Below, piece by piece: positions 36,190 to 44,856 of a DNA stretch of 64,000 nt. The notes beneath the pieces were generated by a model. The model made no database searches and was not told the DNA's origin. It was given only the letters and a program-made list of their open reading frames with translations. The position numbers and the translations under genes were made by a program. Origin of the DNA: Armatimonadota bacterium (GTDB taxonomy: Bacteria > Armatimonadota > UBA5829 > DTJY01); assembly GCA_017993055.1 (NCBI GenBank), contig JAGONM010000014.1, forward strand, positions 1 to 64,000, read 5' to 3'. Positions within the stretch are counted from its first letter, which is position 1; every line of letters starts with the position of its first letter.

Positions 36190-38121
36190 ATGGAAAAACT
36201 AATTCCCTTCCTTCCCATCTTCCTCCTGACTGTCGTGCATGTACCTTTCGCGCAGGCCGACGGGAAGGTGTTGGTCGACGTCGCCGAAGTGCAGGCCGAG
36301 TTCGCGATGCCCATCTACCGCAACCCTGCGCAGGCCGAACTCACTGTGGTCATCCCCAAGGCGATGGCCGACCTGCGAGCCGCTTCGGTCTCCGTGGTCT
36401 CTGCCGACGAGAAGGAGGTCTGGAACGGGAACTTCCGGCTCTCGACCGGCCGCAACTCCTGTATCCTGAAGAATATCGGCGCCCTTCCTCCGGGACGCTA
36501 CATGGCCACCGTCACGGTCGGGCAGACCTCGATGAAGCGCATGCTCCGCATTGAGCGCATCCCCGCCGTGTCGCCGCCCGATGGGCCCATCCGCCTTCGC
36601 AAGATCTTCTTCACACCCGACGACTGGCTCTTCGAGTCGTTCCGCAATCTCGAGGTCCGCTATTCCGAACCCAAGTTCACCGAGGCCTACCGTTCCACCC
36701 GGCCCGAGGTGCTGCGCGTCAACGCCTCCTCCATTGGTCGCGCCGTCGATGGCACCTATGTGATTCAGGGAATCGAGCACCCCTACCGCCGCGGCTACCT
36801 CTACTCCAACAACCCCATCCCCTTCACGGTGCAGAGTCCGTCCCCCGAGGGTCCTTATGTGCCTGTCGCCACGGCGCCTGAGACCGAACCTCAGAAGGAT
36901 GTATTCAAGAGTCTGCCCGTCATCGGCTCGGCGCACGCACGCCGGCTGTACGAGATGTATGACCCCGCCCGTCACGGCACGTACACCCTGCGGGATATCG
37001 GCCTTATCCAGAACCTCGACCCCTTCGACTTCGGCTGCGTGAAGGCCGGCTCCCGCACCTACTGGGTTGTGGCCGATACCTCGTCGGGCGACTCCGTCTT
37101 CCTCCGCAACACGCCGCTGTTCCGCGACGTCCCGCTCTACACCAGCGACAGCTTCGACGACGGCTTCTCCACCAACGACAACTTCGGGAACACGTGGTTC
37201 TCCAACGACGGCAAGACGCTGTTCCTGGCTCGAGGCCAGACGGTTCGCCGATTCGCGCCCTACGACGTGCCCTACGACCTGCTGCCCAACAGCAGCCGCA
37301 TCCTTACCATCTACAGCACTACGGACGGCGCCGACTGGCGATACGTCCATTCCATCTCCGCGGGCGGTCCGGCCGACAACCCGTTCTCGCAGCAGTATGG
37401 CGGCGAGATCCGGTTCATGCCCGAGGCCGGGCTGTATCTCGCATTCATCAACGCCTACGACAGCGAGAGCCAGCAGGTCTATCTCGACCTCAAGTACAGC
37501 CGCGACGGCATCAACTTCCACAACTTCTCCGACCCCAAACCGTTCGCGAAGTCGACGAATCCCTTCGACTGGTACTTCGGCGAGCTGTATCCCAACCAGG
37601 AGATCGTTCAGGACGGCGGACGCTACTATCAGATCATCTCGGGCACCGCGTTGCCGCACTATTACGCCGAACCCCTGTTCCGCCACAACGCGGCGAGTGA
37701 GATTACGGCCGACGACTTCAAGTCCATCTTCGGCAAACGCCGCTTCGCCGAGAGCCTCCCGTACTTCAAGTCGATGGGCGGCTGGGAAGGTCTGGCCAAG
37801 CACAGTCGCGAGAGCTACTTCGCCGTGGGCGTGATGTCTTACCGTGCCGACGGCTGGTTCGGCGTCCGTGCCGACTGGCGCAAGGGGAGCTTCGTCACCC
37901 GTCCCATCAAGGGAGGCGGCGCGCTCTTCGTCAACGCCTGTGTCGCCGCGAACGGTCTGCTCCGCATAGAGCTGCTGGATGCGAAAGGCCGTGTGCTCGA
38001 CACCGCCACCGTTCGGGGAGACAGCATCAAGGCCCCCGTATTTGCGATGCCCGAGGGCGATTTCCGCCTCCGCGTCACTATGCGCCGTGCCGACCTCTAC
38101 ACGATGTACATCGAACCGTGA
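36190..38121 (+). CDS. secreted beta-propeller-like (sialidase/GH43-fold) protein, possibly transferred
   Basis: This 643-aa exported protein has a signal peptide (LIPFLPIFLLTVVHVPFAQA), an N-terminal beta domain, then repeats typical of glycan-active propellers: NTWFSNDGKTLFLARG, an Asp-box-like TDGADWRYVHSI, KYSRDGINFHNFSD and a C-terminal beta domain ending in RRADLYTMYIEP. A glycosidase or glycan-binding role is likely but no family was secured. Codon use differs from neighbours: Arg is almost all CGN with hardly any AGG, Ile is nearly all ATC/ATT, and third positions are strongly C. As a result, the opposite strand is also open across the whole gene. GAAAGG lies 9 nt before the ATG. It follows tRNA-Glu directly and is followed by 628 bp without genes, consistent with horizontal acquisition. 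Confidence 0.65.
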   Translation: MEKLIPFLPIFLLTVVHVPFAQADGKVLVDVAEVQAEFAMPIYRNPAQAELTVVIPKAMADLRAASVSVVSADEKEVWNGNFRLSTGRNSCILKNIGALPPGRYMATVTVGQTSMKRMLRIERIPAVSPPDGPIRLRKIFFTPDDWLFESFRNLEVRYSEPKFTEAYRSTRPEVLRVNASSIGRAVDGTYVIQGIEHPYRRGYLYSNNPIPFTVQSPSPEGPYVPVATAPETEPQKDVFKSLPVIGSAHARRLYEMYDPARHGTYTLRDIGLIQNLDPFDFGCVKAGSRTYWVVADTSSGDSVFLRNTPLFRDVPLYTSDSFDDGFSTNDNFGNTWFSNDGKTLFLARGQTVRRFAPYDVPYDLLPNSSRILTIYSTTDGADWRYVHSISAGGPADNPFSQQYGGEIRFMPEAGLYLAFINAYDSESQQVYLDLKYSRDGINFHNFSDPKPFAKSTNPFDWYFGELYPNQEIVQDGGRYYQIISGTALPHYYAEPLFRHNAASEITADDFKSIFGKRRFAESLPYFKSMGGWEGLAKHSRESYFAVGVMSYRADGWFGVRADWRKGSFVTRPIKGGGALFVNACVAANGLLRIELLDAKGRVLDTATVRGDSIKAPVFAMPEGDFRLRVTMRRADLYTMYIEP

Positions 38122-38749
38122 GCTGTTGACCGGCAAGAACCATCCGAGCTGGCGAACTGTTTGGAAAACAATGCAACTGCCTGGCTTCTGGTGAGATAGA
38201 TGGCCGGTGCGGCAGTCAATTCCGTCCGGATAGTAAGGATGTGATGTCCGTTTTGTGGGAACTGTCGCGCAACACTGACCCTTCTGAGGACATGATCATC
38301 CTCCAGCCTTGGCCCAATCCGCGAGCGGGCACTGCCCTCCCAAATGCGCGGCAGCGTTCGCCTCGAGAAGTGAAGAGCAGCTTGTGTGTTCTGCGCGTCA
38401 GCCTTGGCGTAGAGAACCCGGGCAACACGTAACACAACTCATCTCTAGCAGAGTGCGCAGGCCATTTGAAACCGCATCTCCGATGTCAGCCCAGGCACTA
38501 GCTGCAGGCAATCACGTGACCGGGCTGCCACACAGAAGTATTCGAGTTCCGACACCACCATCGAGGCAATAGAGCATCAGTTCGATTCTGCCTGTTCTTC
38601 CTTGGTCTACCATCCGCTCTCTTGCACTTTGGATCTACGCCGGTTTCTGCCTCCGGACAAAGGAACACCGCGTCTCGGCGCTCAATACTCATACTGGCCG
38701 CGCGTCGCGACCACCAGCTAGACGCACGCTTCGCCGGCGGAGAACGGAC
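38122..38749. other. 628-bp gene-free region
   Basis: No family-like reading frame with a ribosome site was found on either strand. The sequence is less C-rich at codon-like positions than its flanks. It could be decayed coding sequence left by an insertion next to the transferred-looking gene, or a long leader of the symporter gene. Confidence 0.4.
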
Positions 38750-39988
38750 GTGAAGTTGACTCGGAACATCATCATCGGGCTCGTGCTCGGTATTCTTGTC
38801 GGCGTGCTTTCGAACGCCTTCCTGCCGGTTATATTCCCAAAGCTGGATACATACCTGCTGAAGCCTGTGGGAAGCATCTTCCTGAACCTCATCAAGATGC
38901 TCGTAGTGCCCATCGTTTTTGTCTCCATCGTGGTCGGGACGATGGGGATAAGCGACCCCAGGAAGCTCGGCCGCATCGGCGCGAAGACTATCGGTTTCTT
39001 TCTGGTCACGACGGTGATCGCGGTCTCGCTTGCGATGACGCTTGCCTTCATCGTGAAGCCCGGCGGGGAAGGAGCGCTCCGCATCGCCGGAACATCCGCG
39101 TTCAAGGCCGCCGAGCCTCCATCGGTCATTGACACGATAGTCAATATCATCCCCGCCAATCCCGTAGCCGCCCTCGTTGAGGGCAATATGCTTCAGATCA
39201 TCGCGTTTGCGATCTTCATCGGTCTCGCGCTTGCGATGCTCGGCGAGAGAACGAGGGCGCTTGCGAGCCTGTTCGAGCAGGCCAATGACGTGATGGTGCA
39301 TCTCGTCCATGTCATCATGTTGACCGCACCCTACGGGGCGTTTGCGCTGATCGCTTCCGCGGTCGGATCACAGGGCCGAGACGTGCTCGCCTCTCTTGCG
39401 ATGTACTTCCTGGTCGTGCTGGGTGCGCTCATACTCCATTGCGCAGTTACGTATAGCCTGGCAGTCGGGTTGCTGGGCAGGATGAACCCTCTGGCCTTCT
39501 TCAGGGGGTTCTCACCCGCAATGGCCGTGGCGTTCAGTACGTCGTCCAGCAGCGGCACTCTACCGGTCTCGATGCAGACTGCTCAGGAGAACCTCGGCGT
39601 GTCCAGGGAAGTGAGCAGCTTCGTGCAGCCTCTCGGGGCGACGGTGAACATGGACGGCACAGCGATAATGCAGGGTGTAGCCACCGTCTTCATCGCGCAG
39701 ATCACGGGTACGGACCTGTCGCTCGCGGAGATCGTGATGGTGGTCGTGACTGCAACGCTCGCCAGCATCGGCACTGCGGGCGTTCCTGGCGTGGGACTGA
39801 TCATGCTGGCGATGGTGCTCGAGCAGGTCGGTCTGCCGCTCGAACCGATAGGGCTGATACTGTCTGTGGACCGACTGCTCGACATGACCAGGACCGCAGT
39901 CAACATAACCGGGGATGCGGTGTGCGCTGTGTTCGTCAGCCGCTCGGAGGCCGATCGTGCTGTTGCGGGGCAGCGATCTGAGGCATGA
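38750..39988 (+). CDS. dicarboxylate/amino acid:cation symporter (SDF family)
   Basis: This 412-aa inner-membrane secondary transporter belongs to the DAACS family (GltP/DctA type). It would import glutamate, aspartate or C4-dicarboxylates with Na+ or H+. Family hallmarks are KMLVVPIVFVSIVVG, the serine-rich reentrant loop STSSSSGTLPVSM, the NMDGTAIMQGV motif, and DRLLDMTRTAVNITGDA, which contains the substrate-binding Asp and Asn. The length is normal. The start is GTG at 38750 with GGAG 7 nt upstream. Its stop overlaps the start of the tiny exported peptide gene by 4 nt. Confidence 0.9.
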   Translation: MKLTRNIIIGLVLGILVGVLSNAFLPVIFPKLDTYLLKPVGSIFLNLIKMLVVPIVFVSIVVGTMGISDPRKLGRIGAKTIGFFLVTTVIAVSLAMTLAFIVKPGGEGALRIAGTSAFKAAEPPSVIDTIVNIIPANPVAALVEGNMLQIIAFAIFIGLALAMLGERTRALASLFEQANDVMVHLVHVIMLTAPYGAFALIASAVGSQGRDVLASLAMYFLVVLGALILHCAVTYSLAVGLLGRMNPLAFFRGFSPAMAVAFSTSSSSGTLPVSMQTAQENLGVSREVSSFVQPLGATVNMDGTAIMQGVATVFIAQITGTDLSLAEIVMVVVTATLASIGTAGVPGVGLIMLAMVLEQVGLPLEPIGLILSVDRLLDMTRTAVNITGDAVCAVFVSRSEADRAVAGQRSEA

Positions 39989-40170
39989 CCATGCGCAGAA
40001 TGACGTGCATCGCGCTTTCGATTCTGGTACTGCTGATCTACGCGTCCGTCGGCGGGACGGAGAACTGCTATCGGGAGTGCTGCTACATGAAGAATACTCC
40101 TTACGGAGAGCGGGACAACCAGGTCTACTACCTTCAGACCAACTGCAGGGACTCATCCATCCGGGACTGA
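39985..40170 (+). CDS. small Cys-rich exported peptide
   Basis: The 61-aa product starts with a signal-peptide-like N-terminus (MTCIALSILVLLIYASVGG). A short polar mature part follows with CYRECCY and a later Cys (QTNCRDSSIRD), so four Cys could form two disulfides. It overlaps the symporter stop (ATGA), which argues for real translation. A second Met two codons in is an alternative start. No homologue was recognised. Confidence 0.5.
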   Translation: MTMRRMTCIALSILVLLIYASVGGTENCYRECCYMKNTPYGERDNQVYYLQTNCRDSSIRD

Positions 40171-40244
40171 AACGGAACGCGCGGCATGGCCCTCGCTGAG
40201 ATCGGGGTATACGCCAGGTGATTGAGACCAGGAGGGACTTCCAG

Positions 40245-43208
40245 GTGAAGACACGGATTGCATCGATAGTGCTCGCGCTCGGACTGCTCGCGGGAGCGGT
40301 CCGTTCGGCGGTCGTCATAGAGACGGTGCCCGGCGCGTCCTCACTCGAACGGCTGTCGGCGATGGAGGTCCAGAGGTACGTATACCTCCGCACCGGCGAT
40401 CTGCCGGTGGTCGCGAGGTCTGCCGACGACTCGCATCGTATAGTCGTCGCCAGACAGGACCGGGCGGTCGCCGCGCGGAGCGGGATCAAGGCTCTTGGGC
40501 CTGAGCAGTACGAGATCAAGACCACGGGAAAGACCTGGTGGATCGTCGGCGGCGATGACATCGGGACGTTGTACGGCGCCTACCGGTTCGCCGAGAAACT
40601 CGGAGTCAGGTTCTACCTCCACGGCGACGTGATCCCCGACGACCGGCTCAAGTCGCTTCCGACGATCAATGAGGACGGAAGGCCGCTCTTCTCGATTCGG
40701 GGTATCCAGCCGTTTCACGATTTCCCCGAGGGTCCGGACTGGTGGAACACCGACGATTACCTCGCCTACATCGCGCAACTTCCCAAGATGCGCATGAACT
40801 TCATCGGCCTCCACTGTTATCCCGAGGGAGGCGCGGGCCCTGAGCCGTCGGTGTGGATCGGCCTTGCGGATGATGCAGATGGTCGCGGGCGCGTCCGATT
40901 CAGCTACCCCTCCCATTGGGCGAATACCAAGCGGCAGGGCGCATGGGGATATGCCGCGATGTCCACGAGCGATTTCACCGGCGGCGCATCCCTCCTCTTC
41001 CCGGGTGATGACTACGGCCCGGATGTCATGGGCGACGCGCTTCCTCGTCCGGCGACTCCCGAGCAGTCGAACGCAGTTTTCGACCGGACCGCCGAGATGC
41101 TGCGCACGGCCTTTTCGACCGCTCGCGCGCTCGGTGTGAAGACCTGTGTCGGCACGGAGACCCCCTTGGCAATCCCGGGCACGGTGAGGGAACGGCTGAA
41201 GGAACAGGGCAGGGACCCCGCCGATCCGGCAGTCGTCCGAGAGGTATACCGGGTAATGTTTCAGCGCATCGCGCGCGCCTGTCCGGTGGACTACTACTGG
41301 CTCTGGACTCCCGAGCAGTGGACTTGGGCCGGGAATACCGAGGAAGATCTGCGGGCGACGATGGGCGACATCCGCGCGGCGCTCTCCGCGCTCGACTCGC
41401 TGGGGAATCCGTGTGTCCTCGCCACCTGCGGATGGGTGCTCGGCCCGTCTCAGGACAGAACCGCGCTCGATGCCGTCCTGCCGAAGGGCTCGCCGATGAG
41501 CTGCATCAACCGCTCCGTCGGTCATGCGCCGGTTGATCCGAGTTTCGCCGGCATAGAGGGCAGGCCGAAGTGGGCGATCCCGTGGATGGAGAACGACCCG
41601 GCCCTCGCCTCGCCTCAGCCCTGGGTCGGGCGCATGAGGTACGACGCGGCTGACGCCCTCCGGCTCGGCTGCACCGGCCTGCTTGGGATTCATTGGCGAA
41701 CGAAGGCGATGGCTCAGAATGTTTCCGCCCTCGCCGATGCGGCTTGGGACCAGTCGTGGGCGTCCGATGACTTCGCTCGCGCGCTTCGTGAGATAGACGA
41801 GCAGCGTGACGGTCCAATCGGCGGCAGCGTGGTCACCTACCCGGCTCCCGTCGAGAACACCGATGACGATCCGGTATACCAGTCGGTGCGTTACGATGTT
41901 GACGGCTACAGGCTGAAGGTGCCGAACGGTACATACGCCGTCACCCTGAAGTTCAACGAGCCGCACTACAATGATCCCGGCAAGCGCGTGTTCGGCGTCA
42001 AACTGCAGGGGCAAATCGTTATTGACCGGCTTGATATGGTGGCCGAGTGGGGCCGGAACGTCGCGCACGATTTCACCTATCCCGATATCCGTGTCGCTGA
42101 CGGCAGGCTGAACGTTGACTTCATCCGGCTGTTCGAACTGCCCTGCATCGCGGGAATCGTGATCGAAGGTCGCACCGATAGCGGCGCGCTTCTCTCGCGA
42201 AAGATCAACTGCGGCGGACCGAAGTACCGTGATTACGAAGCGGATAACGTGCCGTCGTCGCTCGATCTCGACCGTCGGGGCATGCCGGTCGAGGATTTCT
42301 ATCTCGACTTTGCGCGTGCGAGCTTCGGTGCGAACGTCGCCGGGCGCATCGGCCGCATACTCGCCGAGGTTGACGGTCGGGGGATGCCGGAGGCGACGGG
42401 ATGGATCGGCGGACCGGGCGCAGTCCAAGTCAACGGCACGTCCTGGGACGAGGAGAGAAAGCGCTACGCCTTTGTGGACGATATGGCCGCGCTTCGGCCC
42501 AGCGTGCGCGGGGCTGGGAATCTCGAGCGGTTCGACTACTGGCTGAACACCTACCGGTGCGCGGCGGCCATGGCTGAGCTGGGATGTCTGCGCGGGAAGT
42601 TGGATGCCATTGCCGCCGCCGTCAACGCCGAGCAGGATTCAGCTAAGCGGAAGGCTGCGGCAGAGAAAGCGCTTGATGTGCGAATCCGCATGGCTCGGCG
42701 CTGGGAACGCATGATGACTTACCAACTAGCTGCAGTGGACACGCCCGGCGAGATGGGCACGGTCGCGAACCTCGAGCAGCACAGCCGTGGGACGCTCAAG
42801 TTCCTGACCGCGCATGACGAACTCCTCGCCCAGGCGCTCGGATCAGCCCTTCCTGGGGAAGTCGAGCCCTCGAAGGTCTACACCGGCCCGGCGCGAATCA
42901 TCGTCCCTACGGTTCGCACCCAGGTGAGCAGGGGCGAGTCCCTGCGGCTCAGAGTGATCATTCTCGACAAGAATCTGCCGAGGACCGTGTCGCTGCACTG
43001 GCGTCCGTTGGGGAGCGGCGACTTACGAAAAGTGGACTTGCGTGATATCGGCCGCGCCACCTATGAGGCTCAACTGCCGCCCGCTGATGGCTCGTTCGAG
43101 TACTACGTCACCGCCGAAACAGCGGAAGGCCGCACCCTTGGTTGGCCGGCCTCCGCCCCGAGGACCTGTCAGACCGTCGTAGTCTGGGATATGCCCCGGG
43201 GATTCTGA
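40245..43208 (+). CDS. secreted alpha-glucuronidase-like protein with malectin domain
   Basis: This exported protein of about 987 aa has a signal peptide (IASIVLALGLLAGAVRSA). A GH67/GH20-type N-terminal domain follows (LSAMEVQRYVYLRTGDLPVV; GDDIGTLYGAYRFAEKLGVR). Next is a barrel-like domain (YYWLWTPEQWTWAGN; MSCINRSVGHAPVD). A malectin-type carbohydrate-binding domain (YRLKVPNGTYAVTLKFNEPHY; GKRVFGVKLQGQIV) follows. Part of the barrel's helical domain resumes after it, and a beta domain ends the protein. It probably acts on uronic-acid-containing or other plant or algal glycans. GTG 40245 has GGAGG 9 nt upstream; an earlier GTG at 40218 lacks one. Confidence 0.65.
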   Translation: MKTRIASIVLALGLLAGAVRSAVVIETVPGASSLERLSAMEVQRYVYLRTGDLPVVARSADDSHRIVVARQDRAVAARSGIKALGPEQYEIKTTGKTWWIVGGDDIGTLYGAYRFAEKLGVRFYLHGDVIPDDRLKSLPTINEDGRPLFSIRGIQPFHDFPEGPDWWNTDDYLAYIAQLPKMRMNFIGLHCYPEGGAGPEPSVWIGLADDADGRGRVRFSYPSHWANTKRQGAWGYAAMSTSDFTGGASLLFPGDDYGPDVMGDALPRPATPEQSNAVFDRTAEMLRTAFSTARALGVKTCVGTETPLAIPGTVRERLKEQGRDPADPAVVREVYRVMFQRIARACPVDYYWLWTPEQWTWAGNTEEDLRATMGDIRAALSALDSLGNPCVLATCGWVLGPSQDRTALDAVLPKGSPMSCINRSVGHAPVDPSFAGIEGRPKWAIPWMENDPALASPQPWVGRMRYDAADALRLGCTGLLGIHWRTKAMAQNVSALADAAWDQSWASDDFARALREIDEQRDGPIGGSVVTYPAPVENTDDDPVYQSVRYDVDGYRLKVPNGTYAVTLKFNEPHYNDPGKRVFGVKLQGQIVIDRLDMVAEWGRNVAHDFTYPDIRVADGRLNVDFIRLFELPCIAGIVIEGRTDSGALLSRKINCGGPKYRDYEADNVPSSLDLDRRGMPVEDFYLDFARASFGANVAGRIGRILAEVDGRGMPEATGWIGGPGAVQVNGTSWDEERKRYAFVDDMAALRPSVRGAGNLERFDYWLNTYRCAAAMAELGCLRGKLDAIAAAVNAEQDSAKRKAAAEKALDVRIRMARRWERMMTYQLAAVDTPGEMGTVANLEQHSRGTLKFLTAHDELLAQALGSALPGEVEPSKVYTGPARIIVPTVRTQVSRGESLRLRVIILDKNLPRTVSLHWRPLGSGDLRKVDLRDIGRATYEAQLPPADGSFEYYVTAETAEGRTLGWPASAPRTCQTVVVWDMPRGF

Positions 43209-43214
43209 GCCGGC

Positions 43215-44699
43215 TCAGCGGCGCTTCATCCTTCTGCGTCTGCTCAGGCCCAGCGCGCCCTTCGGCACGTGTCTGTCCGGCAGGGCATGAGCGAGGATCA
43301 CCGCCTGCGCCACGCTCGGCAGCGACCTGTCTCGATGCATGTCCGCGTTCTGAATCCTGTCGAGAGTCGTCGCGGGCGCGGCGTAGTCGAAATCCTCGAC
43401 CTCGCGCCGCTCAATGGGAGCGCCGAGAGTCTTCTCGATATCCCGCACGATCCCCGAGTCGTCGCGGGTGATGAGAGTCATGGCGTCGCCGTCGCGCTCA
43501 GCCCTTCCCGTGCGTCCGATCCGATGGATGTAAGTGTCCGGCGTGTCTGGGATGTCGTAGTTGATGACGTGGGAAATTCCCTCGACGTCCAGGCCTCTCG
43601 CGGCGATGTCCGTCGCGACGAGAATCTGGCACTTGCCGGAGCGGAAATCGTCGAGCGCGGCCTGCCGCTGGCCCTGCGACTTGTTCGAGTGCAGCGCCGA
43701 TGTCTTGTACCCGGCCCGCTTGATCTGCTGGGCGACTCGGTCGGCGCGGTGCTTGGTGCGCGTGAAGACGAGCACGGAGTTCGTGTCGGTCTCGTCGAGC
43801 AGCCTGAGGATCAGCGAGGTCTTGAGGTGCTGAGGACAAGGGTAGAGGACGTGCGCTACCGTGTTGGGCGGCGCCTCTATGCCGATTGCCACTCGCTTCG
43901 GGTCGCAAAGCGTGTCTTTGGCGAGCATCATCAACTCGTCTGCGAATGTGGCTGAGAAGAGCATGCTGTGCCGCTGCCTGGGCAGATAGGACAGAATGCG
44001 TCTGATCGAGGGTAGGAATCCCATGTCTAGCATCCTGTCCGCCTCGTCGAGCACTAGTTTCTCCACGCCGGCGAAATCGGTGTTGCGGCGCTCGATGTGA
44101 TCGAGCAGCCGGCCTGGACACGCCACGATCACATCAGCGCCCGTGCGGAGCGCGCGCTCCTGGGGTGCGAATCCGACTCCACCGTAGACGGTGGCGGTTC
44201 TGATCTTCGTGAACTTGCCCAACAGCTTGAACGAATCGCTGATCTGCTCGGCCAGTTCTCTCGTCGGTGTGATAACCAATGCCCTGGTGCAGGGCTTGCT
44301 GACCGGGTTGCTCAGCAGATGGTGAAGTATCGGAAGCACGAACGCGGCTGTCTTGCCGGTTCCGGTCTGAGCCGTGCCGATGAGGTCCCTGCCGCTCATG
44401 CCTAGCGGGATCGTGGCAGTCTGGACCGGGGTGGGGGTCTCGAATCCGGCCGCGCGGATGGCGCGCTCGAGCCTTGCGTCGAGTCCGAAATCGCCGAATG
44501 ACGGCGTGCCGACTGGTTCACGATGTTCTGTATTGGAGGTGGAATCCTGCTTGCGTCGGGGGCCGCGCCTGTTCCGACAATCGGAACATCGCACGGGCGG
44601 GTTGAAGCCGCGCCGTTCGAAGTCCGCCTGGGATTCTGCGCTGAATGTGAACTCCTGCGCGCAGTCACGGCAGACACATACTCTGTCCTCGTAACTCAA
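43215..44699 (-). CDS. DEAD-box RNA helicase with N-terminal zinc ribbon
   Basis: This 494-aa ATP-dependent RNA helicase has RhlE-like domains. It has an unusual N-terminal zinc-ribbon (CVCRDCAQEFTF and RCSDCRNRR). The core shows the Q motif, AQTGTGKTAAF (Walker A), PTRELAEQ, VLDEADRMLDMGF (DEAD), FSAT and HRIGRTGRAERDG. Roles in ribosome assembly or cold-stress RNA unwinding are typical. The start is a TTG at 44697-44699 with CAGGAG 9 nt upstream. It converges with the malectin gene, 6 bp away. Confidence 0.92.
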   Translation of the reverse strand: MSYEDRVCVCRDCAQEFTFSAESQADFERRGFNPPVRCSDCRNRRGPRRKQDSTSNTEHREPVGTPSFGDFGLDARLERAIRAAGFETPTPVQTATIPLGMSGRDLIGTAQTGTGKTAAFVLPILHHLLSNPVSKPCTRALVITPTRELAEQISDSFKLLGKFTKIRTATVYGGVGFAPQERALRTGADVIVACPGRLLDHIERRNTDFAGVEKLVLDEADRMLDMGFLPSIRRILSYLPRQRHSMLFSATFADELMMLAKDTLCDPKRVAIGIEAPPNTVAHVLYPCPQHLKTSLILRLLDETDTNSVLVFTRTKHRADRVAQQIKRAGYKTSALHSNKSQGQRQAALDDFRSGKCQILVATDIAARGLDVEGISHVINYDIPDTPDTYIHRIGRTGRAERDGDAMTLITRDDSGIVRDIEKTLGAPIERREVEDFDYAAPATTLDRIQNADMHRDRSLPSVAQAVILAHALPDRHVPKGALGLSRRRRMKRR

Positions 44700-44719
44700 A
44701 TGAATGCACTCCTGGTTGG

Positions 44720-44748
44720 TCTATAGTCTATTGTCTCCGAGGCTTGAA
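44720..44748 (-). promoter_or_regulatory. possible helicase promoter
   Basis: On the minus strand: TTCAAG (44743-44748), 17 nt, TATAGA (44720-44725). It is 21 bp upstream of the TTG start and weak at the -35. Confidence 0.35.
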
Positions 44749-44856
44749 GCGAGTGAGCCAGCCGGTCCGAAGACATCCGTGAACAACCAGGTCAGTGCCA
44801 AAGCAACGCAGCAACGCTGATACTATACCACATCCCGACAGGTATTACCAGCGCCA

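Noticed and set aside
36199-38136. A 645-codon frame on the minus strand covering the whole secreted propeller gene
   Set aside because: It has no ribosome site or signal peptide, and its product is low-complexity. It is an effect of the strong C/G third-position bias of the plus-strand gene.
38498-39310. Minus-strand frame across the SDF symporter and the gene-free region
   Set aside because: It is antisense to a clearly real transporter, charged and low-complexity, with no ribosome site.
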